A stretch of DNA of 64,000 nt from Trematomus loennbergii (Eukaryota > Chordata > Actinopteri > Perciformes > Nototheniidae): positions 22,131,356 through 22,195,355 of the forward strand of contig JAAOOA010000027.1 of assembly GCA_012861695.1 (NCBI GenBank). Reading direction: 5' to 3'. The translations under genes were made by a program, and so were the position numbers. Of the stretch, positions 46,770 to 59,474 are shown one piece after another. Within the stretch, counting starts at the first letter, position 1; each line of letters begins with the position of its first letter. The notes below the pieces were generated by a model. That model was not told the DNA's origin. It saw only the letters and a list, made by a program, of their open reading frames with translations, and did no database searches.

Positions 46770-49211
46770 AGTTGCTTTAGCGTGTAGAAGCTAGTAAGCC
46801 TACTATTTGATTTGTTTTAGATAGGCACAACATGTTTCATATGCTTGCAGACCTTATTTTCCTGTTCCATGTTAAAATAAACAATTTTCAGTGGTACCGC
46901 TGAGAAAGAGTAATTTTTTTCGGTCATGGAAAATTAGGTAAAGATCATGGAGAAGTCATTGAAAAGTCATTGAAAATCATTGGTGAAAAAGTGTATGAAC
47001 CCTGTTAAGTGGGCCCTGAGTTGAAAAAGGTTGGGAAGCGCTGCATTAGAGGAACCACTAATTGAATGATCTGAATGTTGGTAAGGCACAGCTGAATCGA
47101 ACACAGGTCTCTTTGTGTGTGAATATAGTAAACATGCATGGAACGCATCCAGATTTGAGTTTTCCATTAAACAATACCCCCTGGATTCAGACCAGAGAAA
47201 TAACTGATAGCGAATCCCATCTGCTCTCACGTGAAAGCATTTAGTCACTAATCGTCAATATAAAACTAAAGCATGATTTTTTGCTGGTTGTCAAGGGAAT
47301 GCGTCCCTTGCTGTATTAGAAAATTAGATTTCTCCTGATTCGTCTCATCAGTGTAAGTCCTCCACACAATGCAGTCTGTCTGTTTTCTATCTGAGGATGG
47401 ATTCAGGCTCAGCAAGGATAGTGGTCTTGTAATTCCAATAGTTCATTTACTAGTAAGCAGTACTTCCAGTATGTCAAAGTATGACATAATATATATTTTC
47501 CAAGGGTTGGGGTTAGGGCAGGGATGCTTGGCCCATAAGATCAGACCAGATTTTATGGACATTAAAATAGTTTTTTCGAATCAGGTAAAATATAAATTGA
47601 AGAATTCAAAAGATTTATTTTTCTAATTTAAAGGACCATTTCACTGATTTTCTCATGTAATCCCAGTCGTGTTAGACCTTGCAGATTATTTTCAATTTAA
47701 TTTGCTGAGAGAGATTTTATGTCATTGTCCCAAAGCAATATCGGTACAGAAAATGGTATTACATTTCTTGGGTTTAAAACATTGAAAATTAACAAAAGAA
47801 AAGCTTTAAAAAAACATTTATTTCCAGAAACAACACAAAATGCCTCAGGAAACGCAACACAAATCCCTGTCAACATTTATTCTACCAAATATAAAGGTCC
47901 AAATAAATCTGACTAGAATGAGGAATGTGGATTAACGGGAGTTAACTGAGAACTGTGTTGATACTACTGAATGTCAATTTCTATCTTTTTCTTTTATATC
48001 GTAATGAAAAACATTTTCTTCAATAAAATAATACTCCATTTGATGTTTAAGAACTGTTTATAATTATAAATACAGCATTTTTTTTTGTGTCATTTGTATT
48101 CCTGACTTTTTGTGTGTAAGGATTTACGTATTATTCTTACATTTTAAAAATACTCTCAAGATATCTCCCCCAAAACTGCCCAAAAACGTTTAAAATGACA
48201 AAAAGTAATTGTTTTAAATGTATATTACTATGATTTAGATTTATTTGCATCTGAAGTACAAAAACAACATGACTTATCAAGTTTAAGTCATATCAACAGA
48301 TTCACATGTGAGTACATCATTATGGATCCATCCTACATCATTTAAATGTTATTCACATTTATTTCAAAGAGAAAATCAGCTTACCTCAATATGGTATTTC
48401 TCAGAGCTCTGGTCAGTCGGTCTGGTGGAAGAACAGTTTCTGGGAGGAAATGTTGGTCTGTTTGCCCATAATATAGTGACTCCAATGAAGCAATTCAGTG
48501 GCCCAATCCCAAACCACGCCCTTCACCCTACCCCTACACACTCCCCCTCCGTGACGGATTGACACTCACAGCTCAATGAGGCTCCCTCCTGTCAGATGGA
48601 GGGAGTAAATACAGCGGCAAGCTTTGGGACAAACTCCCCTCTCTCCGGCAGAAACAGAAAAGGCCGTAACTGTATGTAACAACGGTTTCAAATCAGCATC
48701 TCTTAGACAATAAATTTAAATTAATAACTCAAATAAAACTCCAAACATCTTTAATTGTGTTTTGTAAAGCTCTTTTAGATTTAAACCTGATTTTTATAAG
48801 CTTCTTAGTTTTTGCAACAGTCTGTAAATATACACAACTTTATAATAAAATGCACACATTTACCTTTTTCTAGACTAAACACAGGTATACGATCCTAAGT
48901 TAAAAAAATATGAGGTTATCTTGAGGTTGTTATGTATTGTATTCTGGGAGGCAGTGTCACATCTATTATATTCTGATTAATGGTGTAAAATACATAGTTT
49001 TCTTGTTAGTGACTTTATATCAATTGCATTCTGGTAAATTGTATATATTCATTGTAATCTGGTGAATGGTTGCATACTTATTGTATTCTGAGCATTACTG
49101 GTTATACTGGTGAAAGTTACCTAATGCATTGTATCTTGGACAAGATGACCTGAATAATGTCCAGCTTTACAATCAAACTTGTCATGTTAAAATAATAATC
49201 AAAAGACTTAT
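46770..49211. other. Largely unique AT-rich intergenic sequence
   Basis: No exon, RNA gene or element boundary is recognised. Reading frames here (for example 47369-47626 and 48308-48562) have no domain or splice support. Confidence 0.4.
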
Positions 49212-49225
49212 TGTAACCCTAACCC

Positions 49226-49375
49226 GGGGCGGCTGTGGCTCAGTAGATAGAGTGCTGGACTTCAAATCAGGGAGTAGCAAGTTCGAGTCCCACTGCAGTC
49301 AGCATGTCGCTCCTGTGGGGATTGTCCACAGTACTGAATAAAAGCGTCTAACAAATGACATGTAATGTAATGTAA
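49226..49375 (+). mobile_element. tRNA-derived SINE with 14-bp target duplication
   Basis: The head has pol III box-like motifs (TGTGGCTCAGTAGATAGAGT; GTTCGAGTCCC). The tail is AATAAAAGCGTCTAACAAAT followed by (ATGTA)n. The 14-bp flank TGTAACCCTAACCC is repeated exactly at 49212-49225 and 49376-49389. Confidence 0.85.
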
Positions 49376-49389
49376 TGTAACCCTAACCC

Positions 49390-50210
49390 TAGTTTGTCAA
49401 AAATGTGGTCCACAACAAGGCGGCCATCTTGAATTTGGTTAATCAGATTATCTACTTGGTGCGTTGCGCTGATCTTCCATTACAGAGCAGATGGCTCATC
49501 TCAAGGGGTTATCCTTAAATAAAGTTGAAACACTGTAAAAGTCTCAGTAATTCACTCGTTTGGATATCATTCAAATGAAGCTTGACGGAGTTAAATTCAG
49601 AAATACTTTCTTTATTTTTCTCCCAACTTAATCAGACTGTGGGTGTTTAATTTGGACAACCCTTAAGTATGTGCAATATACAGTGTTCTGTATTTCAAAT
49701 ATATTTAAACTTTAAAAAATGTGCTTCTTATCAGGTTATATTTGTAATAGTGGTTCCATGTAACACAAATTGAATTGCTGAACATGATCATTCTGTTATA
49801 TACAAAAATACAATTATTGTGCAATTTCTATGTTTGTTTCAGCTGTTACCCAGAAACTGTTGCAACACTAAAAAATAATCATCAGTTCCACAGAATATCT
49901 ATATTCATATTTCCCATAGTGCAATTCTATCAACAAAAGACACTACTGCACCTCTAAAGTCATAAGAAGCCACCACTGGAAGTTTTAGTAAAGTGAATGT
50001 TAATAACATACAATATATTGTACACCCTGATTTTGTGCGGTATGTCTTGTTCATTCACATGGTGACATTGTTTTAATTGCAAATGCTGAAATTTTTCCAG
50101 TTTCTTGTTGGTACTATCAAGCCATGTCCCATTTCACTGCTAAAATGTAGCTTGCCTCTTGACAACAGGGGAAGCCAACTCCTCTGCTGGAAACATCACA
50201 AAATCACACA
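49390..50210. other. No feature recognised
   Basis: AT-rich, no exon or repeat end seen. Confidence 0.4.
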
Positions 50211-50218
50211 TCTACCAG

Positions 50219-51149
50219 CAGAGATGGGGTCGTTACTAAAAAAAGTAATATATTACATATTACATATTACTTTAAAAAAAAAGTAATATATTACACTACT
50301 TCGTTACTCTCTACATAAAGTAACTCGTTACTTTACTCGTTACTTTACTCGCAGGGCCGGCCCGCCCCTCCCTACAGGCAGATCACGCAGACTGCTAAAG
50401 TTTCAAATGTTCTCTTTAGTTCAGTTTCCATTGTCGCATAAGACTGATCCAGATAGCTCTGACTATGGCTGTCCTCTGTCTCCTGCTATCTGTATTTTGC
50501 GCAGTATATCTCTGAACGATGCGATGGTGATTCCACTGTGCAAATGGGCAACATTACCTCTACTATGAAGGATGTTCCAAGCCTGTCCATCTCTGCTTTG
50601 GTTACCGGTCCTCCAAATTCTACTTTGTGCTGCTTCGGTCGGCGGCGGCGACTCACAACATCCTCACTCTGGGTTCGGGGGTCCGGTCCTTAGCTATTAG
50701 CTTCACCTTAGCATGTGTTCTTTGCAGGTGTTTGTTGAGGTTTGACGTGGTGTTTGCAGCAGTGTATAACAGCTTCTGGCCTGGACACAGTTTGCACCTC
50801 ACCGTCACATTCCTGTCTATTCTTCGGACGAACTCAAAATAATGGGCATACCTCCACCCCTCGATAGTTATCGCTGACTCTGCCATGTTTATGCAGCACT
50901 GCAGGAGATGTGGACGCGCAAGTCGCGCAGATTACGTACATATAAACCTGCGGCGGAAACCCCTCTTGTCTGTCAGTGTGATTATGACTGATTTTATAAA
51001 AGTAACAAAGTAACGCGTGTCGGGGCAATGTTAGTAACTGTAGTGTGATTACTAAATTATAAAAGTAACGCGTTACACTACTCCGTTACCGACAAAAGTA
51101 ATATTATTACAGTAACGCGTTACTTTGTAGCGCGTTACACCCAACTCTG
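50219..51149. mobile_element. Non-autonomous hAT element, copy 1
   Basis: It starts CAGAGATGGGGTCGTTACT and ends GCGTTACACCCAACTCTG. The 8-bp flanks TCTACCAG (50211-50218 and 51150-51157) are identical. The minus strand at 50886-50653 encodes a BED zinc finger (VRCKLCPGQKLL...LNKHLQRTHAK), the N-terminal remnant of a transposase. A second copy with its own target duplication lies at 62456-63389. Confidence 0.92.
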
Positions 51150-51319
51150 TCTACCAGTCAAGTTCAATGTTCACAAGGACATTACAGCTAGGTGGCGATT
51201 TCGATAACACCAAAAAGGAGGACACTTTGGGATTATCTTTTAGTTTTTATCCTGGCTTCACTGAATCCTTCACACTCAAAACACAATAAGACTAGTGTAC
51301 TAACCAAGTTGAATGTCTA

Positions 51320-51700
51320 TTTTCGATACTTTTGCCCTTTCCCGGCTGCTTCCAAGAGTTTTTTGTTTGTAAGGGGTCTCTGGTACATGTCTGTGCACTC
51401 AAATGTGAAGTTGACACAAATTTGCAGCTCTGCCTTGACACTGTCCACATCCAGACGATTTCTCTAATTTCTCCATGCTGAGGTCATCATTGAGAACACA
51501 CGTTCTGTATGGGCATTGCTACATGCGATGGAGAAGATATAGGCGCTGACCTTCCTCAGATTCACAAGTGGGACTTCTGCTTTGGAAAACAGTTTAAGTG
51601 ATGTTCCAAACCAACGAGTGTGGAGTGGTGTGGAGGGGGAGTGGGTTATCAAGCCCTCAAACAGCGAGTCTGCAGCGGTGCTGGCGGTAGACCGGCCCAT
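51320..51700 (-). pseudogene. hAT transposase C-terminal dimerisation remnant
   Basis: The minus strand encodes VSAYIFSIACSNAHTERVFS, the hAT dimerisation motif with its Glu, then after one stop RNRLDVDSVKAELQI. Nothing upstream of the last part of the transposase remains. It sits just right of a BED-only element; whether the two were one transposon is unclear. Confidence 0.65.
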
Positions 51701-51715
51701 GGACCGGCCTCTAAC

Positions 51716-52428
51716 TGACCGGAGTCAATGCTGTGTGTGTCCTTCCGGAAACCCGCTGTTTACAAGTAGTTCCAGCAAAAATCCACTGATAAATTGCGAT
51801 GTTAACAAGCGATAGGATTCTCCCAACATAATACAAATTATAAATGTAACAAAACAGATATTCTTGTCTTTTACATGAACTATGATTTCATATTTCATCA
51901 TACTAATGTCGCTAAAGCATGTCTTAGCCTTGTCCTAAACAGAAAAACCCACCCTACACCGGATTCATAAGAAAAAAGACTTCTCAAAACATAACTTGCT
52001 TTAAAATACAGTTTAAAAAAAGAAAAAGCAATTGGCACTTGAAGTACCTTATGTCCTAAAATAATTAACATAAATTCAACAAAATTAGCAACTATTTTTT
52101 GCCCCCATCAAGTTAATATGAATTTGTATTTCAACATTAGTTTTTACAAAGCAATTGCCGGGTATATAATGCTTGAGCATAAGGTACTACAATAGAAACT
52201 AAAATTGTTCAACTGTTCGTAATGCAGAGGCTTTAAACAGTTTGAGAAGATGATGAAATCAACCTTTACTGATAAACAAAAGTCACTTTTTTATATCGTC
52301 ATTTTTTCTGGTCCCTCTGGGTTTGAATGCATTTTTGATTCTGTGTAGCACGTTAAAGTTAAAATGGGATGTTAGGTTGCCATTTAAAACTTTAGACCGA
52401 CCAAGAAGCTAAGAGTTCTTCATCATTG
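51716..52428 (+). repeat. Tandem-array segment A, copy 1
   Basis: A 713-bp non-coding segment starting TGACCGGAGTCAATGCTGTG and ending GTTCTTCATCATTG. It recurs nearly identically at 53580-54010 (truncated) and 57814-58527. It is followed directly by the LINE-derived segment B. Confidence 0.85.
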
Positions 52429-53579
52429 CCTTAGTGGGAGAAGTTGGGAAATGTGGACCTCTCAGAAACATAACTAGGGACACTAAGGTCCAAAAGGTTA
52501 AACCTCGTATTATCATTAAGAGAGACATAAAACATTTTGTGGAGCAGGGTTTTGTACATGATCTGTTTGGGTTTGATTGGGGACAAATCAATCTGTGTGC
52601 TGATGTAGAACTGCATGGCCTTATTTTTATCTTGGTTTTATGGAGATCATTGATAGACATGCACCCCTATGTAAATTTAGAGTAAAGGGACGAGACAATC
52701 CTTGGTTTTCTGCTGAACTGTCTAGTCTCCTGCATGAGAGAAACAAGGCCTGGGCAAAGGCTAGGAAATCAGGCTCAGAGGTAGAATGGCTGCGTTTTAG
52801 GCAACTAAGGAATAGCTTTACTTCACATGTCAAAAGTGCTAAGTCGAAGTACTATTTGTCAGTTACTACAGAAAACCTAAATAATCCTAGGACATTTTGG
52901 AAAGCCATAAAATCATATCCACCGGTGAATCCGTAATGAGTACCTCCGTGCCTTACCACAGCATCTGGCTCTATATCGGACAGGGCCACCATGTTAAATT
53001 GTTTTAATGAGCATTTTGTGTCCTGTGGCTCTCTGTTTGATTCTGTGACTAACTCTGCTTCTGTGAACACCCAATCCGTGACTCTGAGCAATGTGGTCTG
53101 GAAAACCCTTTCAGTTTTACTCCTTTTACTGTAAATGTTGTTCATGAAGCATTATCTAAGTTAGATCCTAAGTAACCGGCTGGCCCGGACAACGTAGAAC
53201 CTTTCTTTTTAAAGATAGCTGCAGATTTTATTGCTCCACCTCTTACTTCTCTTTTTAACCTCTCCCTCAGCACAAACACAATTCCAAAAGTATGGAAGTC
53301 AGCTTATTCTTGCCTTTACTGAAAGGAGGGGAGGCAACTATTTTAAATAACTATAGGCCAATCTCTAAATTGTCAGTTCTGGCGAAGTTGCTCGAACGCC
53401 TAGTGAGTGAACAAGTAAAGGTGTTTTTATGTAAAAATGATATCCTGTCTAAACATCAGTCAGGCTTCAGAAAGAAACATAGCACCATCACTGCGACAAT
53501 GAAAGTGGTGAATGACATTACAAGTATTTTAGATAAAAAGCAGAGTTGTGCAGCTCTATTTATTGACCTTTCCAAAGCG
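52429..53579 (+). pseudogene. LINE endonuclease-RT segment B, copy 1 (frame broken)
   Basis: Encodes the same protein as 56789-57813 plus about 130 bp more at the 5' side (VQKVKPRIIIKRDIKHFVEQ). It has at least five one-base deletions relative to the other copy, plus stops. It ends exactly at the same residue, within FIDLSKA, where segment A' begins. Confidence 0.8.
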
Positions 53580-54010
53580 TGACCGGAGTCAATGCTGTGT
53601 GTGTCCGTCCGGAAACACGCTGTTTACAAGTAGTTCCAGCAAAAATCCACTGATAAATTGCGATGTTAACAAGCGATAGGATTCTCCCAACATAATACAA
53701 ATTATAAATGTAACAAAACAGATATTCTTGTCTTTTACATGAACTATGATTTCATATTTCATCATACTAATGTCGCTAAAGCATGTCTTAGCCTTGTCCT
53801 AAACAGAAAAACCCACCCCACACCGGATTCATAAGAAAAAAGACTTCTCAAAACATAACTTGCTTTAAAATACAGTTTAAAAAAAGAAAAAAGCAATTGG
53901 CACTTGAAGTACCTTATGTCCTAAAATAATTAACATAAATTCAACAAAATTAGCAACTATTTTTTGCCCCCATCAAGTTAATATGAATTTGTATTTCAAC
54001 ATTAGTTTTT
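53580..54010 (+). repeat. Tandem-array segment A, copy 2 (truncated)
   Basis: The first 431 bp of segment A. It stops in a T-run at 54010 where unrelated sequence starts (CAACCTGGTCTCACCAGAAT). Confidence 0.85.
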
Positions 54011-56788
54011 CAACCTGGTCTCACCAGAATGCGTGACTCCACCACGACTCCTTAACACCGCAGTGCGTGGTGGAGTCACGAACTTTGCTACATTTACGTG
54101 TCTGCACCACGCAAACAACCCCAATGTAAAGTGAATGAGGCTCCTTTGTCGTGGTGCACACACGCATTTCTACAACGTCCCGCAGTGAGCTTTTATTCTA
54201 TAAAACGTTTTTAAAATCTACTTTATAGCTTGTAGTAACTCACGGGAGGCTTCTTTTATTTTATTTGTATTCATAATAATTTTTATTTTTCGTCAGAATG
54301 TATTATGGTGCATTATTTACCAATTTTTGTTCTCAAAAAACAGTGCATTGTGTGTAATACAACTGTGATTTTTATTAAATTAGTTAGTTTTTAAGGAAGG
54401 CCAGAGCTTCAGCTGTGTCAAATAGATTGTTCCCTTTAGTTAACGTTATTTAAAAGATAATTATATTCCTATTTGATCATGTCCCCTTTATTGTATTACG
54501 GACCCAAAGAGCTGAGCGTCCATTCCCATTGGATAACGGAGGATTTTACACCCGGAAGTAAGTATTCTCCTTACTGTCGATTGATTTTATTTACAGTGAT
54601 ATCTGCACTACTCATCAACTCAAAAACACCAGATTATCCTTGTTAATTACACAACATTGATTGGTTTAAATTGTGTACAATGCTTTTGTATTTTCCCCTT
54701 TCGATTCGGAGAAACAAATATTTTTTCGTAGTGTGTGGATGGCAGAAGACACTACACTACCCAGAATCCTCAGCTATGGGACTACACCATGTGCTTAGAA
54801 CGTGTCCTACCCCCCCCCCCCCCTTAGGTCACAGGCTCCTCCAACAGTGCAACACAATAAAACAGATACACAGACAAAATAGTGCAGTAAATACAAAAAA
54901 AAAATAGTAAAATAGTAAAAAGTGAAATAGTGCAATAAGAGTCTATATACAAGTGATTGGAATATGATATATTAGATAAATAATTTCTAAGTAGCAGCCA
55001 GATGAATGTTATGGATGTTGTTTCTAAGTTCAGGTGTTTAATAGTCTTATGGCCTGTGGGATGAAGCTGTCCCTGAGTCTGGTGGTTTTAGTCCGGATGC
55101 TGCGGTACCGCCTGCCAGACGGCAGCAGACAGAACAGTTTGTGGCTGGGGTGATGGGGGTCTTTTATAATCCTGAGGCTTTCTTTAAGGTTAACCTGGTA
55201 TTTTTACTCCACTACATTTATTTTAGTTACTTTACAGATTTGGATTAATGATGTGAAATATAAACAACCCTTAAATCAGACTTTAGTTACACCTGAGTAA
55301 AATTCAGTGAAGGTGATTGTCAAGTGCCAACAATCAGGCGAGATATTTGGTAGTGGGTGCTTGAGAAGACTAAATATTTATCTGCAGATCCCTATAAAGT
55401 ATTCATTACTCGTTATTCTCTACTAATAGTTAATTAAAAACTGTATATAATGGCTATTTTGCACATCCCTTTCAAGATTTCAAGATTTTCTAAGGTTTAT
55501 TGACATATCATATACACAACTACGGTGTAGTTATGCAATGAATGAAAAACTTGGGTCACAGGTTCCTCAACAGTGCATTACAAGACATCTATCGATATCT
55601 GTGTACCTCCACCATTAAACATATTCTGCACATTTCTTATACTATCTACATACATCTTATAAGAGTATAATTAATATGTATAATATCAGTTAAAATAAGT
55701 GCTTCAACATAGTTAACATTGCAGGAAAGTTGATTGTCAAGTTCCAAAACAAACCATGCAATATATTAGACGTTAAGTACTTTGTCAGGCTTAATATCTG
55801 TAGATACCCCCAAAGCTTTTTTCTTATTTAAAAGAAGACCTTAACCTAAAGTATTCTTTAATGTTTAAATAAAGCCTTATTAGTTTGTCTGTTTTGCACA
55901 TCCTCCTATCAGGCACTAAACTGTTTTATTGTAGAGATCACTTACAGTATCTTCTTGATATTTTCTTTCTATATTATTTATATCATTGACCTTCCACTTT
56001 CCCACTATATTAAGAGTATGTACTCTTAATATTTAAATGTTTTCATCAAATATAACACATTCAAAAGTGCTTTACAAAAATGAAAGACATTAAGAAAAAG
56101 GCATTTTAAAACAGTCATTAAAAAGCAACACAATCTACCTGCATTGCAATTACTCTAAACGTGTAATAACGTGCTTTAACCAGTAGGAGGTGCGGGTTAA
56201 AAAGCTGTCAAGTTTACAGTGTTAACAAAATAAAATATACTGCTGTTTCTGGTTTAGTTTACGACGGATATATTCTGTTATTGTTTTGATATTTGTAACA
56301 CAAAAGCGATGTAAAAAACCCACAGCAACACAGAAAAGATGGTCTTAACATGACCCAGCGGTCTAGTAGTTAATAAAAAACAATAATATCAAAACAAATT
56401 ATTACTACTAACTTTATTGTGAAATTAAAACGAACGGTAAAAGAATAGTTTCCGGTCTATTCTGAGGCCCGATCTCTGTAGATAAATAAAGAACTACGAC
56501 AGATGTGTAATGTTTAATGCAGCCAAACCATTCATTACAATGCATTCATGTGATGACTTTCAAAGAGTAAAGCAAGCACTGCTGAATAAAGTATGATTTT
56601 ATCTTTTACGAAACGTTTTTTTCCATATGGAATGCAGTTGGAGGTCAACCAATCACAGAGCTTGAGGCAAAGCGGAACAATAGCTGAGGATTCTGGGTAG
56701 TGTAGTGTCTTCGGCCATCCTAAACTCTGAACACATATTTGTTTCTCCGAATCGAAGGGGAAAATTACAAAAGTATTGCACACAATTT
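54011..56788. mobile_element. Composite insertion of several repeats inside the tandem array
   Basis: This segment replaces the end of A copy 2 and the first 130 bp of B copy 2. It holds a perfect hairpin at 54032-54080; an inverted pair at about 54660-54790 and 56640-56790 (TTCGATTCGGAGAAACAAAT; GAAGACACTACACTACCCAG); a C-run at 54810; LINE 3' pieces reading leftward at 54827-55190 and 55474-55600; and a LINE tail piece at 56066-56130. No host exon is seen. Confidence 0.6.
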
Positions 56789-57816
56789 ATCTGTTTGGGT
56801 TTGATTGGGGACAAATCAATCTGTGTGCTGATGTTGAACTGCATGGCCTTATTTTTATCTTGGTTTTATGGAGATCATTGATAGACATGTACCCTATACG
56901 TACATTTAGAGTAAAGGGACGAGACAATCCTTGGTTTTCTGCTGAACTGTCTAGTCTCCTGCATGAGAGAAACAAGGCCTGGGCAAAGGCTAGGAAATCA
57001 GGCTCAGAGGTAGAATGGCTGCGTTTTAGGCAACTAAGGAATAGCTTTACTTCACATGTCAAAAGTGCTAAGTCGAAGTACTATTTGTCAGTTACTACAG
57101 AAAACCTAAATAATCCTAGGACATTTTGGAAAGCCATAAAATCGATATCCACCGGTGAGATCCGTAATGAGCTACCTCCGTGCCTTACCACAGCATCTGG
57201 CTCTATATCGGACAGGGCCACCATGTTAAATTGTTTTAATGAGCATTTTGTGTCCTGTGGCTCTCTGTTTCATTCTGTGACTAACTCTGCTTCTGTGAAC
57301 ACCCCAATCCGTGACTCTGAGCAATGTGGTCTGGAAAACCCTTTCAGTTTTACTCCTTTTACTGTAAATGTTGTTCATGAAGCATTATCTAAGTTAGATC
57401 CTAAGAAACCGGTTGGCCCGGACAACGTAGAACCTTTCTTTTTAAAGATAGCTGCAGATTTTATTGCTCCACCTCTTATTTCTCTTTTTAACCTCTCCCT
57501 CAGCACAAACACAATTCCAAAAGTATGGAAGTCGGCTTATGTCTTGCCTTTACTGAAAGGAGGGGAGGCAACTATTTTAAATAACTATAGGCCAATCTCT
57601 AAATTGTCAGTTCTGGCGAAGTTGCTCGAACGCCTAGTGAGTGAACAAGTAAAGGTGTTTTTATGTAAAAATGATATCCTGTCTAAACATCAGTCAGGCT
57701 TCAGAAAGAAACATAGCACCATCACTGCGACAATGAAAGTGGTGAATGACATTACAAGTATTTTAGATAAAAAGCAGAGTTGTGCAGCTCTATTTATTGA
57801 CCTTTCCAAAGCGTGA
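56776..57816 (+). CDS. LINE reverse transcriptase fragment, open frame (346 aa)
   Basis: The intact frame carries a linker (DNPWFSAELSSLLHERNKAW), then RT motifs LDPKKPVGPDNVEPFFLK, NNYRPISKLSVLAKLLERL and HQSGFRKKHSTITATM. It ends in FIDLSKA, the start of the motif that supplies the first catalytic Asp; the rest, including the second Asp-Asp, is missing because segment A is joined there. It cannot be an active polymerase. The group is Jockey/CR1/Rex-like by eye. The first 4 codons come from the neighbouring insertion. Confidence 0.8.
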   Translation: MHTIYLFGFDWGQINLCADVELHGLIFILVLWRSLIDMYPIRTFRVKGRDNPWFSAELSSLLHERNKAWAKARKSGSEVEWLRFRQLRNSFTSHVKSAKSKYYLSVTTENLNNPRTFWKAIKSISTGEIRNELPPCLTTASGSISDRATMLNCFNEHFVSCGSLFHSVTNSASVNTPIRDSEQCGLENPFSFTPFTVNVVHEALSKLDPKKPVGPDNVEPFFLKIAADFIAPPLISLFNLSLSTNTIPKVWKSAYVLPLLKGGEATILNNYRPISKLSVLAKLLERLVSEQVKVFLCKNDILSKHQSGFRKKHSTITATMKVVNDITSILDKKQSCAALFIDLSKA

Positions 57817-58527
57817 CCGGAGTCAATGCTGTGTGTGTCCGTCCGGAAACACGCTGTTTACAAGTAGTTCCAGCAAAAATCCACTGATAAATTGCGATGT
57901 TAACAAGCGATAGGATTCTCCCAACATAATACAAATTATAAATGTAACAAAACAGATATTCTTGTCTTTTACATGAACTATGATTTCATATTTCATCATA
58001 CTAATGTCGCTAAAGCATGTCTTAGCCTTGTCCTAAACAGAAAAACCCACCCCACACCGGATTCATAAGAAAAAAGACTTCTCAAAACATAACTTGCTTT
58101 AAAATACAGTTTAAAAAAAGAAAAAAGCAATTGGCACTTGAAGTACCTTATGTCCTAAAATAATTAACATAAATTCAACAAAATTAGCAACTATTTTTTG
58201 CCCCCATCAAGTTAATATGAATTTGTATTTCAACATTAGTTTTTACAAAGCAATTGCCGGGTATATAATGCTTGAGCATAAGGTACTACAATAGAAACTA
58301 AAATTGTTCAACTGTTCGTAATGCAGAGGCTTTAAACAGTTTGAGAAGATGATGAAATCAACCTTTACTGATAAACAAACGTCACTTTTTTATATCGTCA
58401 TTTTTTCTGGTCCTCCTGGGTTTTAATTAATTTTTGATTATGTGTAGCACGTTAAAGTTAAAATGGGATGTTAGGTTGCCATTTAAACCTTTAGACCGAC
58501 CAAGAAGCTAAGAGTTCTTCATCATTG
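57814..58527 (+). repeat. Tandem-array segment A, copy 3
   Basis: Full-length copy of segment A (714 bp), differing from copy 1 at a handful of positions. To its right the sequence is unrelated. Confidence 0.85.
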
Positions 58528-59474
58528 ATAAAATGGCCCAACTTTTGAAAGAGCGAAACGTCACAGATTACCCGTCATGCCTGAGAAGTATACCGTACTT
58601 TAACCACGCCCCCCAAAAGGCTCGTTCACATCAAGCTCGTCACACGTGTACACGTAACAGCACCGCACGTTCATGACAGCATGGTACTGGATTGTTATGA
58701 TGGATTTGATATTAACGAGGCGGCCACAGCAGTTAGCAGCTACAGTATAGCGGCTAGCTAGTAATTATGCTAATGTACCATAAATCGTTATGTACTTTCA
58801 TATTACGCTGATAACAGGATCTAGTGATATCCAAGCAACAGAGCTTCATTTAGCATTATACTTTTGTGGGTTGTACATGAAACCACTTGGTGATATACAC
58901 AAATATATGTATTTTGAGTTATGATCAATTGTGATTTAAATCTTTATCTAAAAAGTAAAGCTGATGATGGATTACTGTGGTGGAGTTAAAATAACAATAG
59001 CCTATTTCTCTTTGAAATGTGATGGAGTAAAATGATAGTAACTGTGATTATTCATGTTAAGTACCCCACAAGTAACTAAAACGTATAGTACTTGAAGGAA
59101 AGGTGTAACATGTTTCCATACTGTAAATACCAATATCACACACTACAACACAGACTATAACACCCCTTGTTGTTAAATACCAACCATGTGCAATATATTT
59201 GTAATTACATTTTCGTAGAGCTTTGACTTTTTCAGCTGAATAAATATTATAACTCTAGATGGTTTTGTTCAGCATTGCCAGCTTCACTGTTGAGCTTTAT
59301 GTTGTGCCCAGCCTTCTCCTGACCTGTGCTCTGAAATCAAAATGTGGATAAGCATAAAACAACACTAAAATAAACACTACAATACAACTTGTTATTTGTT
59401 TTAGACAACAAAGGTTGTTCATTTGTGTGTATAAATATACAACACAGGCTATATATATATATATATATATGTAT
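58528..59474. other. No gene recognised; ends in a short (TA)n
   Basis: Includes a GC-richer stretch at 58600-58700 and a (TA)n at about 59449-59470. No exon or element border is found. Confidence 0.4.

Noticed and set aside
51716..52428. Segment A as a solo LTR
   Set aside because: It begins TG but does not end CA, shows no target duplication, and is joined to LINE sequence in each complete unit.
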